A program made the translations under genes and the position numbers. Below the pieces are notes generated by a model, which saw nothing but the letters and a program-made list of their open reading frames with translations, was not told where the DNA came from and ran no database searches. Source: Lepidodermella squamata (Eukaryota > Gastrotricha). Taken from it: a stretch of DNA of 64,000 nucleotides. Below are positions 46,370 through 57,336 of the stretch, one piece after another (the stretch's first letter is position 1; the number at the start of each line of letters is the position of its first letter). The stretch lies in the NCBI GenBank assembly GCA_047495785.1, contig JBLDXI010000013.1, forward strand, positions 2,232,001-2,296,000, in the 5' to 3' direction.

Positions 46370-49300
46370 TTAGGCCTCATCGAAGGCCGTCATCCGCCAC
46401 ACTTGCTTGCTCGCATCGTCGTCGTGCGAGGCCCACGAGCCGGTGTGGCCGTCGAACGACCAGCGTTTGTTCGACCGCTCGTCGGCCACATCGAGCGTGA
46501 TGACGGTGAAGTTGGAGCAGCCGTCGACCCACAAATCAGCCCGAGCCATCGCACTGATCCGCTGATGAGCCGGTTCAGCGACCAGTTCGGCTGTGCTCGG
46601 CGATACGTCCTTGTCGAAGGAGCCGAGCGCGAGGGAACCCGTTCGCCGGCCGTCTTGCCCGACCAATAACAGAAACGCCTCGCCTCTAGTCGTCGTGTAT
46701 TCGAGCGAGGAGAGGGTCAAGTTAATCTTGTACGTTGTTATCACGTCCTCAAACTGAAAAAAAAACAATTTCAATCAAGTTTTTCACGCTCCATTGTATC
46801 TACTAACCGCGTCTTGTTGCTTCGCCTCGCGAATTCGCTTGGTAAGCTGTTCGATGGCTGCTTTAACAACTCGTCGCAGTTCTTCCTCGCCTTCGGTTAA
46901 ATCGTAGGCGTGGTCGTACTGTTCGAGGGCTCTCTCGAACGCCTCGACTTTGTTCATTTGAATGTAAGACTGGGCGGCTAGGATGTTGCAGTTGAGAATC
47001 CACTTGCGGTTGCTTTCAGCCTTAGCCGAGTCCAACGCCCGGGCCGCGTAATCTAAAGCAGTTGAAAAGTTGCCCAGTTCGTAGTAGCAACGGCCGATTT
47101 CGTGGCACAGCCACGTCTGGGCTAGCAGTGAACACGTCTGACCATTCAACTTCTGACTCCATCTATTAGAAACAATCCCTTCAAATACCGCTGAAATTTA
47201 GAAGAAAAATCGCCTTACATCTCTATCGCTTTGTTGTGATCACCCATTCGGGCATAAGTTCTACCGATATCGTCAAAAGCACGAGATTTAGCGTCAGGCA
47301 AATTGCTGTCCTCGCCATAGGCTCGTTCTTTGTTGAAGTATTCCATAGCCTTAGCATGGTCGCCCTTTTCCAGTAAGCAGTTGCCCATAAAATGGTCAAT
47401 GAATGCGAGGATTTCTGGCTTGTATTGGAAGGTGACATCTGGCTCTTTGGTCACTTGGTTTTCCAAACGGCGGGCGTGGGCGAGGGCGCCATCGTAATCA
47501 CCACGATGGAAAGCTGTTTGGATAATAAAATTGTGGTAATCGTATCCTTAACCTTTAGAAATAAATTACCAGCGTCGATTTCGGCTAATTTTCCGAGATA
47601 CATATCTCGAGTTCCCTGAGTGGTGCGACCTGCCGCTTCTCGGCGTTGGCGGGCTCGCTGGCTGATGGGTTTTTGTTGCCGCCAGAATTCGGTTCGATTG
47701 TCGAGGTAAGAGAGACCGTCCGAACACAGCTCTTTGACTTGAGATTTCTGTGTTTTCGCATGCTTCACAGGCCGATTTTCTATGAATATAAAATTATTCA
47801 GCTGATGTGCCTACTTATTTAATTTTAATAAAATTACCCTCTTCGCGAAGCAAGTTTCCTAGAAATTGCTTGTCTTGGTAGAGTTGACCTAAAAGAAGCT
47901 TGGATGCCTTATCGTCGCCGGCGCTTTTTACTTCGCTTTTAGACGAATTTACGCCGCGGCCTTGACCTGCAGCCGGCTTCCGAGCTCCTCGTTTAGTTTT
48001 CTGAGACAAGACAGAATTCGAATAAGTTCACTGCAAGAAACGAGTCCTTACATCATCTTCAGGGTCAAGCAGATCAACACCTTCGATTCGTCTGAGCTTT
48101 CCACAATTTCCAGCTATTGCAAAGCAAAATAAAAGCAATCGATCAAAAAACATGTTGATGATTTTTAATTTGAAATACATGCGATTTGTTAGTGGTCATA
48201 TCTGGCATTCCCCAGTCGAAGCCTTACCTGCTTGTTCTTGAAAAACAGTACGGCCTAGTGAGTGATCAAATTTTAGCACAGTGAAATTCCCAGAATGACA
48301 TGGACAATTATAAGCAATTTGAAATAAATATCGGCGTTCTGTGATAATCTCATTCTCGTTGAATTATGATTATTCCCATTCCCATTTCCCACCAAGTAAG
48401 CAAACCTTCTTTTGAGGGCGTAAAAACTGGCGCACACATTTCACATTTCTCTATGATAATCGCGCTGATAGATTGAAACTTACGCCCAATGCTGTTGTTG
48501 ATAGCTTCCTCAGCTTTTTGAATGCCAACTTTGAACTCGTGCATTTCGGGGCGGTTGTTGAAGCCGCGATGGTAGTAAACAAGAGCCATCTCAAACTTTC
48601 CCATCTGGTAAAGAGCCTCAGCTTTCATGAAGAGACCTCTTGGGAATTCGGCATCGTCCTTCAGTGACGTTTCTGCATCTTGCAAAGCTTCGGTTGAATT
48701 GCCAAGGTGTAAGTAGCATTTCGCACGAGCGACCAAGCAGTACTTGTCCTCCGCTCGAAGCTCAAGAGCCTGAAATAAAGAAATGTTATGATGGGTCAAA
48801 TCAGATCTGAAAATGAACATTGTTAATTGATCCTAAAGCTCGTTTATATAATCCCCGTGAATAATAACGCATTGATCGTGAAAATTCTAGTCGGAACATG
48901 GCAGCCTGTTCACCAGGAGACATTTCCAAGAGCTGTGCGCTTCTACGAGCTGACAATTTCTCTGATTTTTTCTTTTCTGGAGGCGGCAGAGATTTTCTAT
49001 TATTTAGAGGCTGTGGATCCAAAGATTTTTTGGGCGGCAAACTCTTTTTAGGTGTAATTCGCTTGGTATCTTCCACCGTTTGCGGTTGATATTCACTGGG
49101 GTCCATGCTAAACTCGATAGCAAGACGATGATCAATTGTTGTTTCCTCCATGAACAGGGGCCTCAAAGAGCGATCAAATGTAAAAACAACGGATACATCG
49201 TCATCGCTTGACTCGGCCTCCACGGCTTCCTCGTTTTCCTTCGCTTTCATTTTCTGAAGTTTTCTGAACTGCCGGACTGACACGGATGCATCAGACATTT

Positions 49301-49789
49301 GACTAGTCTGCTTGTCAATAACTCGAGGAGCGATGAAAGTGGAAGTCCTGCGATCCAAAGTATTCTCAGGGGAGTCAAATACATCGTTATCTTCTGAAAA
49401 AATGCTTCCCCTGAGCCGCTTGGACGTACCACGGCGGCTTAGAAGCGCCTCGACTTCCATTTTAACTAATCTTGATAAATAATGTGTGAACTGACGATCA
49501 AATGACCGGTGGAATTGACATCCGTTGTCTATGCATTTTTTACCCGACAACTCACGCATAACTCAAATCACCGAACTATCGTTAGTAGCAACGCAGAGTC
49601 GAGTCTTTACCTGCATTCTCTCGCGCGCGTTAGTGTTAAAATACTCACCGTAGAATAGCTCTCGATCGCTTTTCTGTACTGGCCAATCTTGTACAGCATA
49701 TCGGCCTCAGCTCTGTAGACTTCAAATGAGCTCTTCGGTCCTCCTTCCTCGCTTCCCTCATCTTCGTCGTGTTTCTTGCCTTTGCCCAT
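46370..49789 (-). CDS. ODAD4: ODAD4/TTC25-like TPR protein with alternative first exons (copy 2)
   Basis: The common exons on the - strand are 48769-48484, 48113-48052, 48000-47838, 47779-47570, 47513-47219, 47162-46808 and 46753-46370. Two mutually exclusive first exons both splice in phase 0 to 48769. Exon 1a, 49789-49649, begins MGKGKKHDEDEGSEEGG and supplies the first TPR helices (FEVYRAEADMLYKIGQYRKA), giving 631 residues as in other animals' ODAD4. Exon 1b, 49460-48819, begins MEVEALLSRRGTSK and supplies a 200-residue disordered arm ending in an equivalent helix pair (FRLEFSRSMRYYSRGLYKRA), giving 798 residues. The core has all ODAD4 landmarks (LLGQLYQDKQFLGNLL, SYLDNRTEFWRQQKPIS, LPDAKSRAFDDIGRTYARMG). 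The C-terminal exon adds the same PLAT-like domain as copy 1. Axonemal outer-arm docking is the expected role. Confidence 0.88.
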
Positions 49790-50504
49790 TTCTTAATGTT
49801 CTCTTAATAGCTATTTCGCGGGATAAAAGAATAAATGTACCTAGTAGAATAGAAAAGGAATAGAATGCCATGTATTATTCAGGTTCAAATATCGATTCTT
49901 CAAAAATTACTGTCATCAAGATCAGCGAGCACGCAATTCGATGAAAAACGGCTCTAACTTCAAGAAGGCTCATGGCGCATAGCGTTACTAAGGTGACCAT
50001 ATTTAATAAACAATGTCTGAGTATTTTAAAATTTAATTCGAATCTTATCAGAAATTTTTAATTTAATTATATGTGATAAACAAAAAATCCATTTTTTGCG
50101 ATCGAAAAAGGTTTCTTTTTAGCTTTTTGGCAGCGATGATGCGAGATGCGACTTTCGTTTTCGAGCTTCTGAACACGCCTCCGCGTTTATGGGCGTAGAC
50201 ATGGGACATGGGTGGCTCCTCTACCTCTAATGGCCGGAGCATTCCAGTGGCGGCGATACGGAGTTACTAGATTTTTACCCCGGTGAAATCGAAACTTGCA
50301 CGAGAGATAACGTTACCCTTCACCGGTTGTCGTTAGCTTACTTCGAGATCATTATCATTCTTTGATGTTTTGGTCGCGCCCTATTCACTCTGAGCGTCGG
50401 CCCATATTTTCCTTGCCGATTCACTACCCTTCTACCCAAAGGTCCATTGGTTAGATGCTAGATGCTAGATGAAAGAATGTTCGTTCCTTGGGTAGAATTT
50501 TATA
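49790..50504. promoter_or_regulatory. Bidirectional promoter region
   Basis: The ODAD4 copy 2 gene (-) and ERCC1 (+) start head to head across 715 bp. No TATA box is obvious near either start. A short repeat GATGCTAGATGCTAGATGAAAG lies about 40 bp before the ERCC1 ATG. Confidence 0.45.
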
Positions 50505-51296
50505 ATGACTGATGCTCGCAGAATATTGGTAAATCCTCGTCAACGTGGCAACCCTATTTTGGCATGCGCAACGAACGTTCCGTATGAATTTACCGAGATC
50601 GCTGCTGACTACCAAGTTGGAAAGTCAACGAGTGTTTTCTTTTTAAGCCTTCGATATCATGCACTTAAACCTGAATACATTCATGACCGTCTCAAGGAGG
50701 CTGGCAGACTAGCGAACTGCACCATCCTACTTTTACTCGTTGACTCGAAAGATCTCGATAATCTTTTTAACGAAATAAACAAGCTATGCGTTATTGCTGG
50801 CATTTCACTAATCATGGCGTTTAGCAACGAAGAGGCGGGGCAGTACTTGGAACTTCTCAAGCTCAATGAAACGAAACCTCCTGATGCATTGATGGGAAAG
50901 CGCCCCACCGACCAGCTCAGTGCTGCTGTCGATTTTCTCACCTCGATTAAACCGGTTAACAAGAGTGACGCCCTCGCTCTGATAAAAGCATTTAAGACGT
51001 TGAACAACATTCTTCTTGCCGACAAAAAAGCTCTAAGCATAGTTCCTGGCTTGGGACAACGTAAAGTTGATGCCCTAGTCAAAGCTCTTCACAATGATAA
51101 TGCTGACAGCTCAAAGCAAACAGTCATGTCACAGTTTTTCTCAAGTCAGGGCTCCACGAAAGAAACATCGGCAAATGCAGCATCTAGTTCTGGCAGCGAT
51201 CTGCCTGTTATTGATGAATCGACAAACTCATCTTCTGTTGTCGATGCAGATCTTCTCGCTGCGATCGCAGATGACGATTTCGATGAAGATAATTAG
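50505..51296 (+). CDS. ERCC1: DNA excision repair protein ERCC1
   Basis: A single exon of 263 residues. ILVNPRQRGNPIL, FFLSLRYHALKPEYIHDRL and NEEAGQYLELLK match the central (nuclease-like, catalytically silent) ERCC1 domain, and KALSIVPGLGQRKVDALVKAL matches its tandem helix-hairpin-helix domain, which binds XPF and single-stranded DNA. ERCC1-XPF makes the 5' incision in nucleotide excision repair. The N-terminal extension of vertebrate ERCC1 is missing; the start is set by the ATG just before the conserved core. After the HhH a Ser/Asp-rich tail contains QTVMSQFF (residues 205-212), which fits the PCNA-interacting PIP-box consensus. The tail ends in acidic FDEDN. Intronless, unlike neighbours. 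Confidence 0.92.
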   Translation: MTDARRILVNPRQRGNPILACATNVPYEFTEIAADYQVGKSTSVFFLSLRYHALKPEYIHDRLKEAGRLANCTILLLLVDSKDLDNLFNEINKLCVIAGISLIMAFSNEEAGQYLELLKLNETKPPDALMGKRPTDQLSAAVDFLTSIKPVNKSDALALIKAFKTLNNILLADKKALSIVPGLGQRKVDALVKALHNDNADSSKQTVMSQFFSSQGSTKETSANAASSSGSDLPVIDESTNSSSVVDADLLAAIADDDFDEDN

Positions 51297-51358
51297 TAAA
51301 TTTTGTAATTTTTGGGCTATTTTAACCCATCTAGGTTTCATTAATTTTATTAATTGCC

Positions 51359-51765
51359 ATGGGGAAACTGAGCACTCAGCAGCGTCTCGACATATGCCGA
51401 AAATATTTTTTCAGTAAGTATATAAATTGAATTGCTATAATGTTTTATACATATTTTTTCAGTCGGATTCCTATTCCTCCCTCTTGTTTGGGTGATTAAC
51501 GTTTGTTGGTTCTTCCGAGACGCGTTTATGTCGCCCCCTTCAACGGAACAGTCCCTAATCAGAAAATGTTTGTTTTTATTTAACATTATCGACAAGAAGA
51601 ATGAACAAATCACCCATTTATATAGATGTATCCGGTTCTTTCATCGGGGCTTTGATTTGGCTAGTCGCGTATTTCACATGGATTGGTGTCTACCAAACAA
51701 ATCGTCTCAACTGGCTGCCTTGGGTCGATTCCATAACGCTCATCTTTCCCGCCGGTCGTCTTTAA
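51359..51765 (+). CDS. PSENEN: Gamma-secretase subunit PEN-2
   Basis: Three exons (51359-51413, 51463-51567, 51626-51765) join to 99 residues, close to the usual 101. The sequence reads through the PEN-2 landmarks: LSTQQRLDICRKYFFIGFLF, the WVINVCWFFRDAF turn, TEQSLIRKYVSGSFIGALIW, then YFTWIGVYQTNRLNW and a short tail. PEN-2 is needed for presenilin endoproteolysis and activation of the gamma-secretase complex that cuts Notch and APP-type proteins in membranes. The exon 2 donor is GTTTGT. The gene begins 62 bp after the ERCC1 stop on the same strand, so the two may share a transcript. A likely poly(A) signal is the AATAAA near 51843. Confidence 0.93.
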
Positions 51766-51894
51766 GCTTAAAAGTCGTGACTTTTGCACGTTAAATTTTA
51801 ATGTATTCGATTTATATCGCGAGTGATTTTCGGAAAGAAAAAAATAAAAGATCAAGTCATGAATTTGAAAATGGTTTTCATCTATGAGACACGA

Positions 51895-52007
51895 CGTATG
51901 AAAAGGGACCTTATAGTTTTCTGCCGCGTCAGACTTCAGGGGTGACAAGAACAATCGACTTGATCAAATTTTCTTTCTCTGGCTTGGATAAGGGCCCTTT
52001 TCATACG
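51895..52007. repeat. Small inverted repeat between convergent genes
   Basis: CGTATGAAAAGGGACC and GGGCCCTTTTCATACG are reverse complements except for one base, about 80 bp apart. The left sequence context (GAGACACGACGTATGAAA) resembles one at about 58817 (GAGACGCGACGGATGAAA), suggesting a tiny MITE family. The right arm falls in the 3' flank of the ABC transporter gene. Confidence 0.45.
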
Positions 52008-52025
52008 GTGTTTATGGTTCAGTTC

Positions 52026-54436
52026 CTATGGTTCGGCTGGCCGGGCAGGTTTTTCTTCTTCTTTTGTGCAACAGCTGCTACAAGTGAAAAATGGCGCCTT
52101 GCTGACTCGAAACACCAAAACTATGTAGGCAATCAACCTGAACCCAACAAAAAGCGCCGCCAGTGCAACGTAATCTCTGAGATAATTTTCCTGTGAGAAA
52201 AAAGGAAATTGAACAGCTTCAAGAAAGTATTTCCCGAACGCACTCTCTTGAAACTGTAGCTGTTAATGACCTCTTTTCCGTCTTTGAAGCAGCGGCTGGT
52301 TGTTTCCATGCTTCCGCCTTGAGGATCGTAAGGATTAGGGTTGAATCGACGGTATTCACATCTGACAATAATATAATAATAGTGCCATAAAAAATTAAGG
52401 TTTCAGGATGCCTTACTCTATGTAGCCATAATCGTCCCACTGATTGACGTTCAATATCTCAATCCCGTATTTGAACCACGAAAGATACTGCAACCAGATG
52501 AAATAGACAGGTACAGATCTGAAATAAGTTGCAGTGTAACGGGACCGAATTTTTAGAAGTCTTTTAAATCGTACGAATCGTTCAAGAGAAATCCACCGAA
52601 AAGCATTAGAGGCAGAGTGACAGGGCCAGACAACGCTGTTGCTATGGTAACATCTCCGGCGGCGCACGATATCATGTAGGCTATAATGAATATATCGTTA
52701 TATCGAAGCTTAGTTGTGGGACATAGAAACGTCACCGAATGAAATCACAGCGTGCGTTATCAAGATTGCAGTGAAAAGGAAAATAAAGAAGGCCTGGGCG
52801 TCGTTGCGAAGACCGACCATCCAGTATATAATCTGAAATCAGGCACGTAAAAACTTCGAAAATTGAATGAGTTTGGAATACCGTGGAAAAAATTGCAGAG
52901 AAGAGGATGAAGAAAGGAAAGTCGATCATAGTTTTGCACAAAAAATAGACGCCAACGCTATACATGCCATTCAAATGGTCTCGTTTTAAAATCGGTATTT
53001 CCAGAGGAAAGGTCTGCGAAAATCATTCGAAGTAAAAATCCACCGATAAAATAAAACTTTTTTACCGAAATAACTGCGAAAGAGAAACCGAATGTACTGT
53101 AAGCTACTACGACGAAAATGGCTCCATTGATATTTTGGATAGCTTTTTGATTATTTTTCTGTTGCAGGTAAACGAGCCCTGGAAATGCCAAATGTAGTCT
53201 TTCAATCATTGGAATAATATATGAAGATCACCGATGAAAACTCCGATTACAATCACCTGAACCAGTTGAACCCAGAACATCGCTGCGTTTCGCATTTTTG
53301 TTATCCAAGATCTGGTTGATAAGTAAAGTGGAAAAATATCAAAGAAATCGCAATTTGTTACCTCCAAGCAACGTATCGAAGCTGAGTGAAAAATCCAGCT
53401 TTGTATGTATCTTGACTATCGAAATCTTCACTAGCCACTTGAGCAGAACTGTCTCCTAAATCAGCTTTCTGCCTCGAATTCTCGTACGTATTGCAAATCC
53501 GCTATAATTCGAACAACAACTTTTCAAGAAGAACCTCAAATTATCGATTTTGTTTACATTAATAACTTCAATGGATTCTTCCTCCTTGCCAGGTATGACG
53601 GACAGCGTGTAGATAAAGTGATCAGCCGGATTGAAACTTGGCGGACAAACGTGACCGGCCCTTGCGAAAAAATCGGCCGCTTTTCCAGTCGGTCCCATAA
53701 ACGCAACTCTGCCTCGGGCTAACAACAGTAAATTATCGAAAAGCGAAAAGATTTGCGATGACGGCTGATGAATCGTGCATAAGATGGTTCTTCCTTTCCC
53801 AGCCATGATCTTCAGAGTTTGCACTACACTTTCAGCCATGTAAGAATCAAGGCCTGAAGTCGGCTCATCGCAAAACATTATCGACGGATTCGTTAGAACT
53901 TCCGAGGCGAATGAAAGTCGTTTCCTTTCACCACCAGATAGAGATTTTACTTTATCAGGCTCCCCTATAACAGTATCTTGGCATTTCACCAAGTTCAAAT
54001 CCGATAAAACTTCGTCAATCCTTTTGAGGCGTTCGGTCTTATTCAGACTACTATCCATTCGCAGCATTGCCTGAAACCAAAGGTGCTCACGAACTGTCAA
54101 TACACCTATAAATAGATCATCCTGTTGGACGTAGGCCGAAACTTTCGACATCAGTTTGCTTGTTGCGAGCTGACCATTGACTCTGACTTGCCCTGAAACT
54201 TTCAAATTGCCAGTGGTTCGCTGGGTCAATACGTTGAGAAAGGTCGTTTTCCCAGCTCCACTCGAGCCCATGATTGCCAAAACCGACCCGGGTTGGGCGG
54301 ATCCTGATATTTCGTTAATTATCAGCTTCTCGTTGGTTTGATCACTGCTATCTACCTGTGTCGGTGGGCAGCATAGCCGCCGTTTCGAAGGCAAGCTAAC
54401 CTTGAGATTTTCCCAGCTAAGCGTTAAACCAGCCAT
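52026..54436 (-). CDS. ABCG (White-type) half-transporter
   Basis: Ten exons on the - strand (54436-53558, 53501-53362, 53311-53232, 53178-53066, 53013-52882, 52832-52736, 52680-52575, 52518-52417, 52361-52244, 52190-52026) give 643 residues, the usual length for an ABCG half-transporter. Nucleotide-binding domain first: Walker A GSSGAGKT (57-64), Q-loop YVQQDD, signature LSGGE (166-170), Walker B IMFCDEP with DSYMAE following, and the switch histidine of TIHQPSS (223). The membrane domain follows, starting YKAGFFTQLRYVAWRSW, with NMGMYSVGVYF-like and GGFLLNDSSVPVYFIWLQYL segments typical of ABC2 domains, a Cys-containing extracellular loop, and the last helix LAALFVGFRLIAYIVLVFRV. It must dimerise; substrates could be pigment precursors, sterols or other lipids. 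Nine introns of about 50 nt, all in phase. Confidence 0.92.
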
Positions 54437-54714
54437 AATTAATTATGAAAAGAAAAATCGCAGAGTCGCTTAAAAGTAGGTTATTTCGTGATTTTGAGGA
54501 AAGGAAAATCGATAACAGGTTGGCCGTCGTACAAGTTCGTGACTGCGAAGTGCGTCGCCATGGCGGCACTTGGGAATAAAAGAGAATAAAATCAAGTTTG
54601 AACCTGAAAAATTTATTCTGCGCACATGTAAAAAAAAATAAGTAAAATTTCTTCATTCAACAGTTGATGCAAATTCTAAAGGCAAGTGATGATCGTAAAT
54701 TCAGCAATCAGCAG

Positions 54715-56840
54715 TCATCCTGATTTATTAGTAAATTTTGTCACTATCGTTGAGCCGAGGTTCAGTTTACAGCTGAAATGCGGGAAGCTCTTTTCAAGAA
54801 GTGGATAAATGGTATCGTTGTCCGGATTCAGGGTATAACTGTCTACGCTCGCAACCGGCCGACGATTGCTTGGAACGCTTGATTGAGCATTGTCAGCAGT
54901 TGCATTTGTTAATTCCTAAATAGATCCACGAAAAATTCTATAAAATTCTATTCCAAATTTGAATAATTACCGATTCATTATTGCTGTTGAAGGGACTGTC
55001 ATAAGTTTTGCGACACAGTCTGACCGTTGCAAGCAAAATGAACACAAGACCCATCCCCATGACAAAGTACGGGGTAAAACGCGAAAAGGCCATAGCTGGG
55101 TAAATCATGTATGTAATCTGATCGAATATAACTTGCTGAATTCGAGCCTATTTAGAAAATAATAAGTATTCAAATTGAACCTATCTCGAAATAACTTACT
55201 GTTTCATTGACCCAAAATACTGGAAAGACCGTGGTTTTTCCATCACGCATGTTCGGCTTCAGGTTAATGTTACCAGCTTTAGTAAGAAACGATTGCCTGA
55301 CTGGGAAATACATCATTAAACGCTTGTCGACATCTATCACAGCACCTGAACAAAAAATCTCAGATTTATTTTAAGAAAATTAAAAAAATTACCGGTGTAT
55401 GGATCGATGTGCATCTGCGTCTCATGCTCGTGCTCGTTCGGATTGAGACCGGTGAATACAGAGCCTAGCAATGGGTCGGAGTCATAGAAATGCGGTTTCC
55501 CCATGTAAGTAGGCTCCTTGAAACAAGCAGTTTCGTCCATAAGGCCAACAGGTGGGCAGTCAGGTACGCAAAATCCACACTGCTTTTCGTCATCAGGGCA
55601 CGGAATAGAGGCGTTTCTCGGAGGTTTGTACAAAAAAGTAGTCACTCCATCTATAATTTTCAAAAAAATATTTGAAGAATAATTCGGCCATTCAAGGCTG
55701 ACCTATTTCATCTTTGTAGTTGAACTCAAGTTCTGAAGATCGGCACAAGTCACCGGCGTAAATTTTGATGCTTTCGCTCTCTTCGAGAAAAGGATGGAAA
55801 CCGTGGCCAATGGTTCCTTCGATGCGATTCGCCCAGGGCGTGGCCCAGACATTCATTATTGGCTGACCATTGAAATGCGTCACCTCAGAATACCGATTGA
55901 TATCATTCTCACCTGTCTCCATGGTATAAAGCCCGTTAGCAGTCCCGTTTCGGTTCCAAAATAACCCGACTCGCGGTGGGACAGACTGTCCACCCCATTT
56001 CGCGAGTTTCTTAAATTTTTGCAGGAAAGGATCGACGTAGCCGTTGAATAACAAATCATTAACTGTATAAGTCTTGAAAATAGATCGTTGTTGCTTGCTG
56101 AACAGCTCGTCGGCAATGTCGAACAAGCCGAGAGACGGAAGCACGGTAGATACGAGGAAGGAGTTGGCACAATTCGGCGTACTCGAATTCGGCCCGTGGC
56201 AACGCGAAAACTGATCCGACATGCCGGCAACGACTAGATCCAGCGTTGTGACTTTGTCGCTCAATTTTCGCTTGCCTGATCGCTTTTGGTCCCAGAAGTA
56301 GAAAACCGGCTCGTAGAAAGACACAGTACCATTACCGTGATAAGTAACATTCAATTTGCGTCGCAGTTCCCTAAAAAAATTCGAGAGTAAAATTCGAGAA
56401 ATTTTAGGATTTAAAAGCCTAAAGAAATTGCAACCTGGAAAAGGACAGAAGCTTTTTTACTCACCCAAACACATAAGGGCCCTGGTTGACCAGATTCTAA
56501 AATTAAAAATGAATTTCACTAAAAATTGATATAACGTATTTTGACCTACTGGCTTTTCGATTCCAAGCGCTGCCGCTTCAGGATTTGTCACATTCATCAG
56601 GTAGATTTCGAAGAAGACATCAGCTGGCGGATGAGTCCAAAGCTTGAAAGTTGGCGAATCGCGGCGAATTTTCAGGCCTTCAGCGATGAAAGAACGAACG
56701 AAGCTTTGCAGAGTGAAAAAGCTGACGGCGCCAGCTGCCAGTAGGAAAATGCCAATTATTAGTAAAATGTAACTGCAGGCGATTTCCCGCCGCCGGCTGC
56801 CATCAATCGCTACAGCCTTCGACCCACAACATCCACGCAT
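54715..56840 (-). CDS. CD36/SCARB-family scavenger receptor (copy 1)
   Basis: Seven exons on the - strand (56840-56550, 56496-56465, 56370-55703, 55650-55393, 55345-55200, 55147-54971, 54915-54715) total 590 residues. N-terminal Cys-rich cytoplasmic start (MRGCCGSK), first transmembrane helix about 21-45, then the ectodomain signature FFEIYLMNVTNPEAAALG, NQGPYVFGELRRKLNVTY, DLCRSSELEF, HETQMHIDPYTGAVIDVDKR and FPVFWVNET. The second transmembrane helix (YFVMGMGLVFILLATVRL) is followed by a long 80-residue tail. This is the CD36/SCARB/LIMP-2 fold, which carries or binds lipids and modified lipoproteins at plasma or lysosomal membranes. Exon 2 is only 32 nt. It lies upstream of, and on the same strand as, the ABCG gene (278-bp spacer). 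Confidence 0.92.
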
Positions 56841-57000
56841 GCTGATACGACTCTAGCTCACCATAGTTCGCTGAGTTTAGAATTCATGATAGAATTTCTA
56901 CATTTAAATTCAGGAAATATTCGTGGTATTAAAATTTGCATTTTCAATTGCGAATGCGCTAGCATAATATTATTAAGAAAGACAGGCTTGTTTCTCAGGT
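56841..57000. other. Upstream region of SCARB copy 1
   Basis: A short AT-rich stretch that should hold the promoter of the - strand receptor gene; no clear TATA box is seen. Confidence 0.3.
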
Positions 57001-57336
57001 ATGTCAGCATATAAAAAAATATTTTCACGGCAGATTACCTTGACATTTCAGTACCTAGTTTCTACTCATAATTATACCATCTGCTGTGTATGCGATAAGG
57101 CTGGCCCTATTTGTTTCATTCAAATGCCTGATGCTGCTTTCGAAAAGCACGTGAGGAAAGTCACCCTTTGTATTCATTGCCTAAGCCATTTTCCGTCCGG
57201 ACAGAAAGGGCACATTTTCGAGCACCTATTTTCGGTGAATACACCTCCTCGGGGAGTGCAGCCGAAAATTTGCCCGACTTGCAAATTTAATAAGTATATA
57301 TCGCATCTCGCAAAAACAATATCTATTTCGCCGTGA
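57001..57336 (+). CDS. Hypothetical Cys-pair ORF (doubtful)
   Basis: A 111-codon frame with three CxxC pairs (CCVC, CIHC, CPTC) and His residues in between, resembling a small zinc-binding module. The part from about 57055 looks more protein-like than the rest, and a CAG acceptor at 57052-57054 could begin an exon there. No neighbouring exons, paralogue or family is recognised. It could be a fragment of a transposon gene or chance. Confidence 0.25.
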   Translation: MSAYKKIFSRQITLTFQYLVSTHNYTICCVCDKAGPICFIQMPDAAFEKHVRKVTLCIHCLSHFPSGQKGHIFEHLFSVNTPPRGVQPKICPTCKFNKYISHLAKTISISP

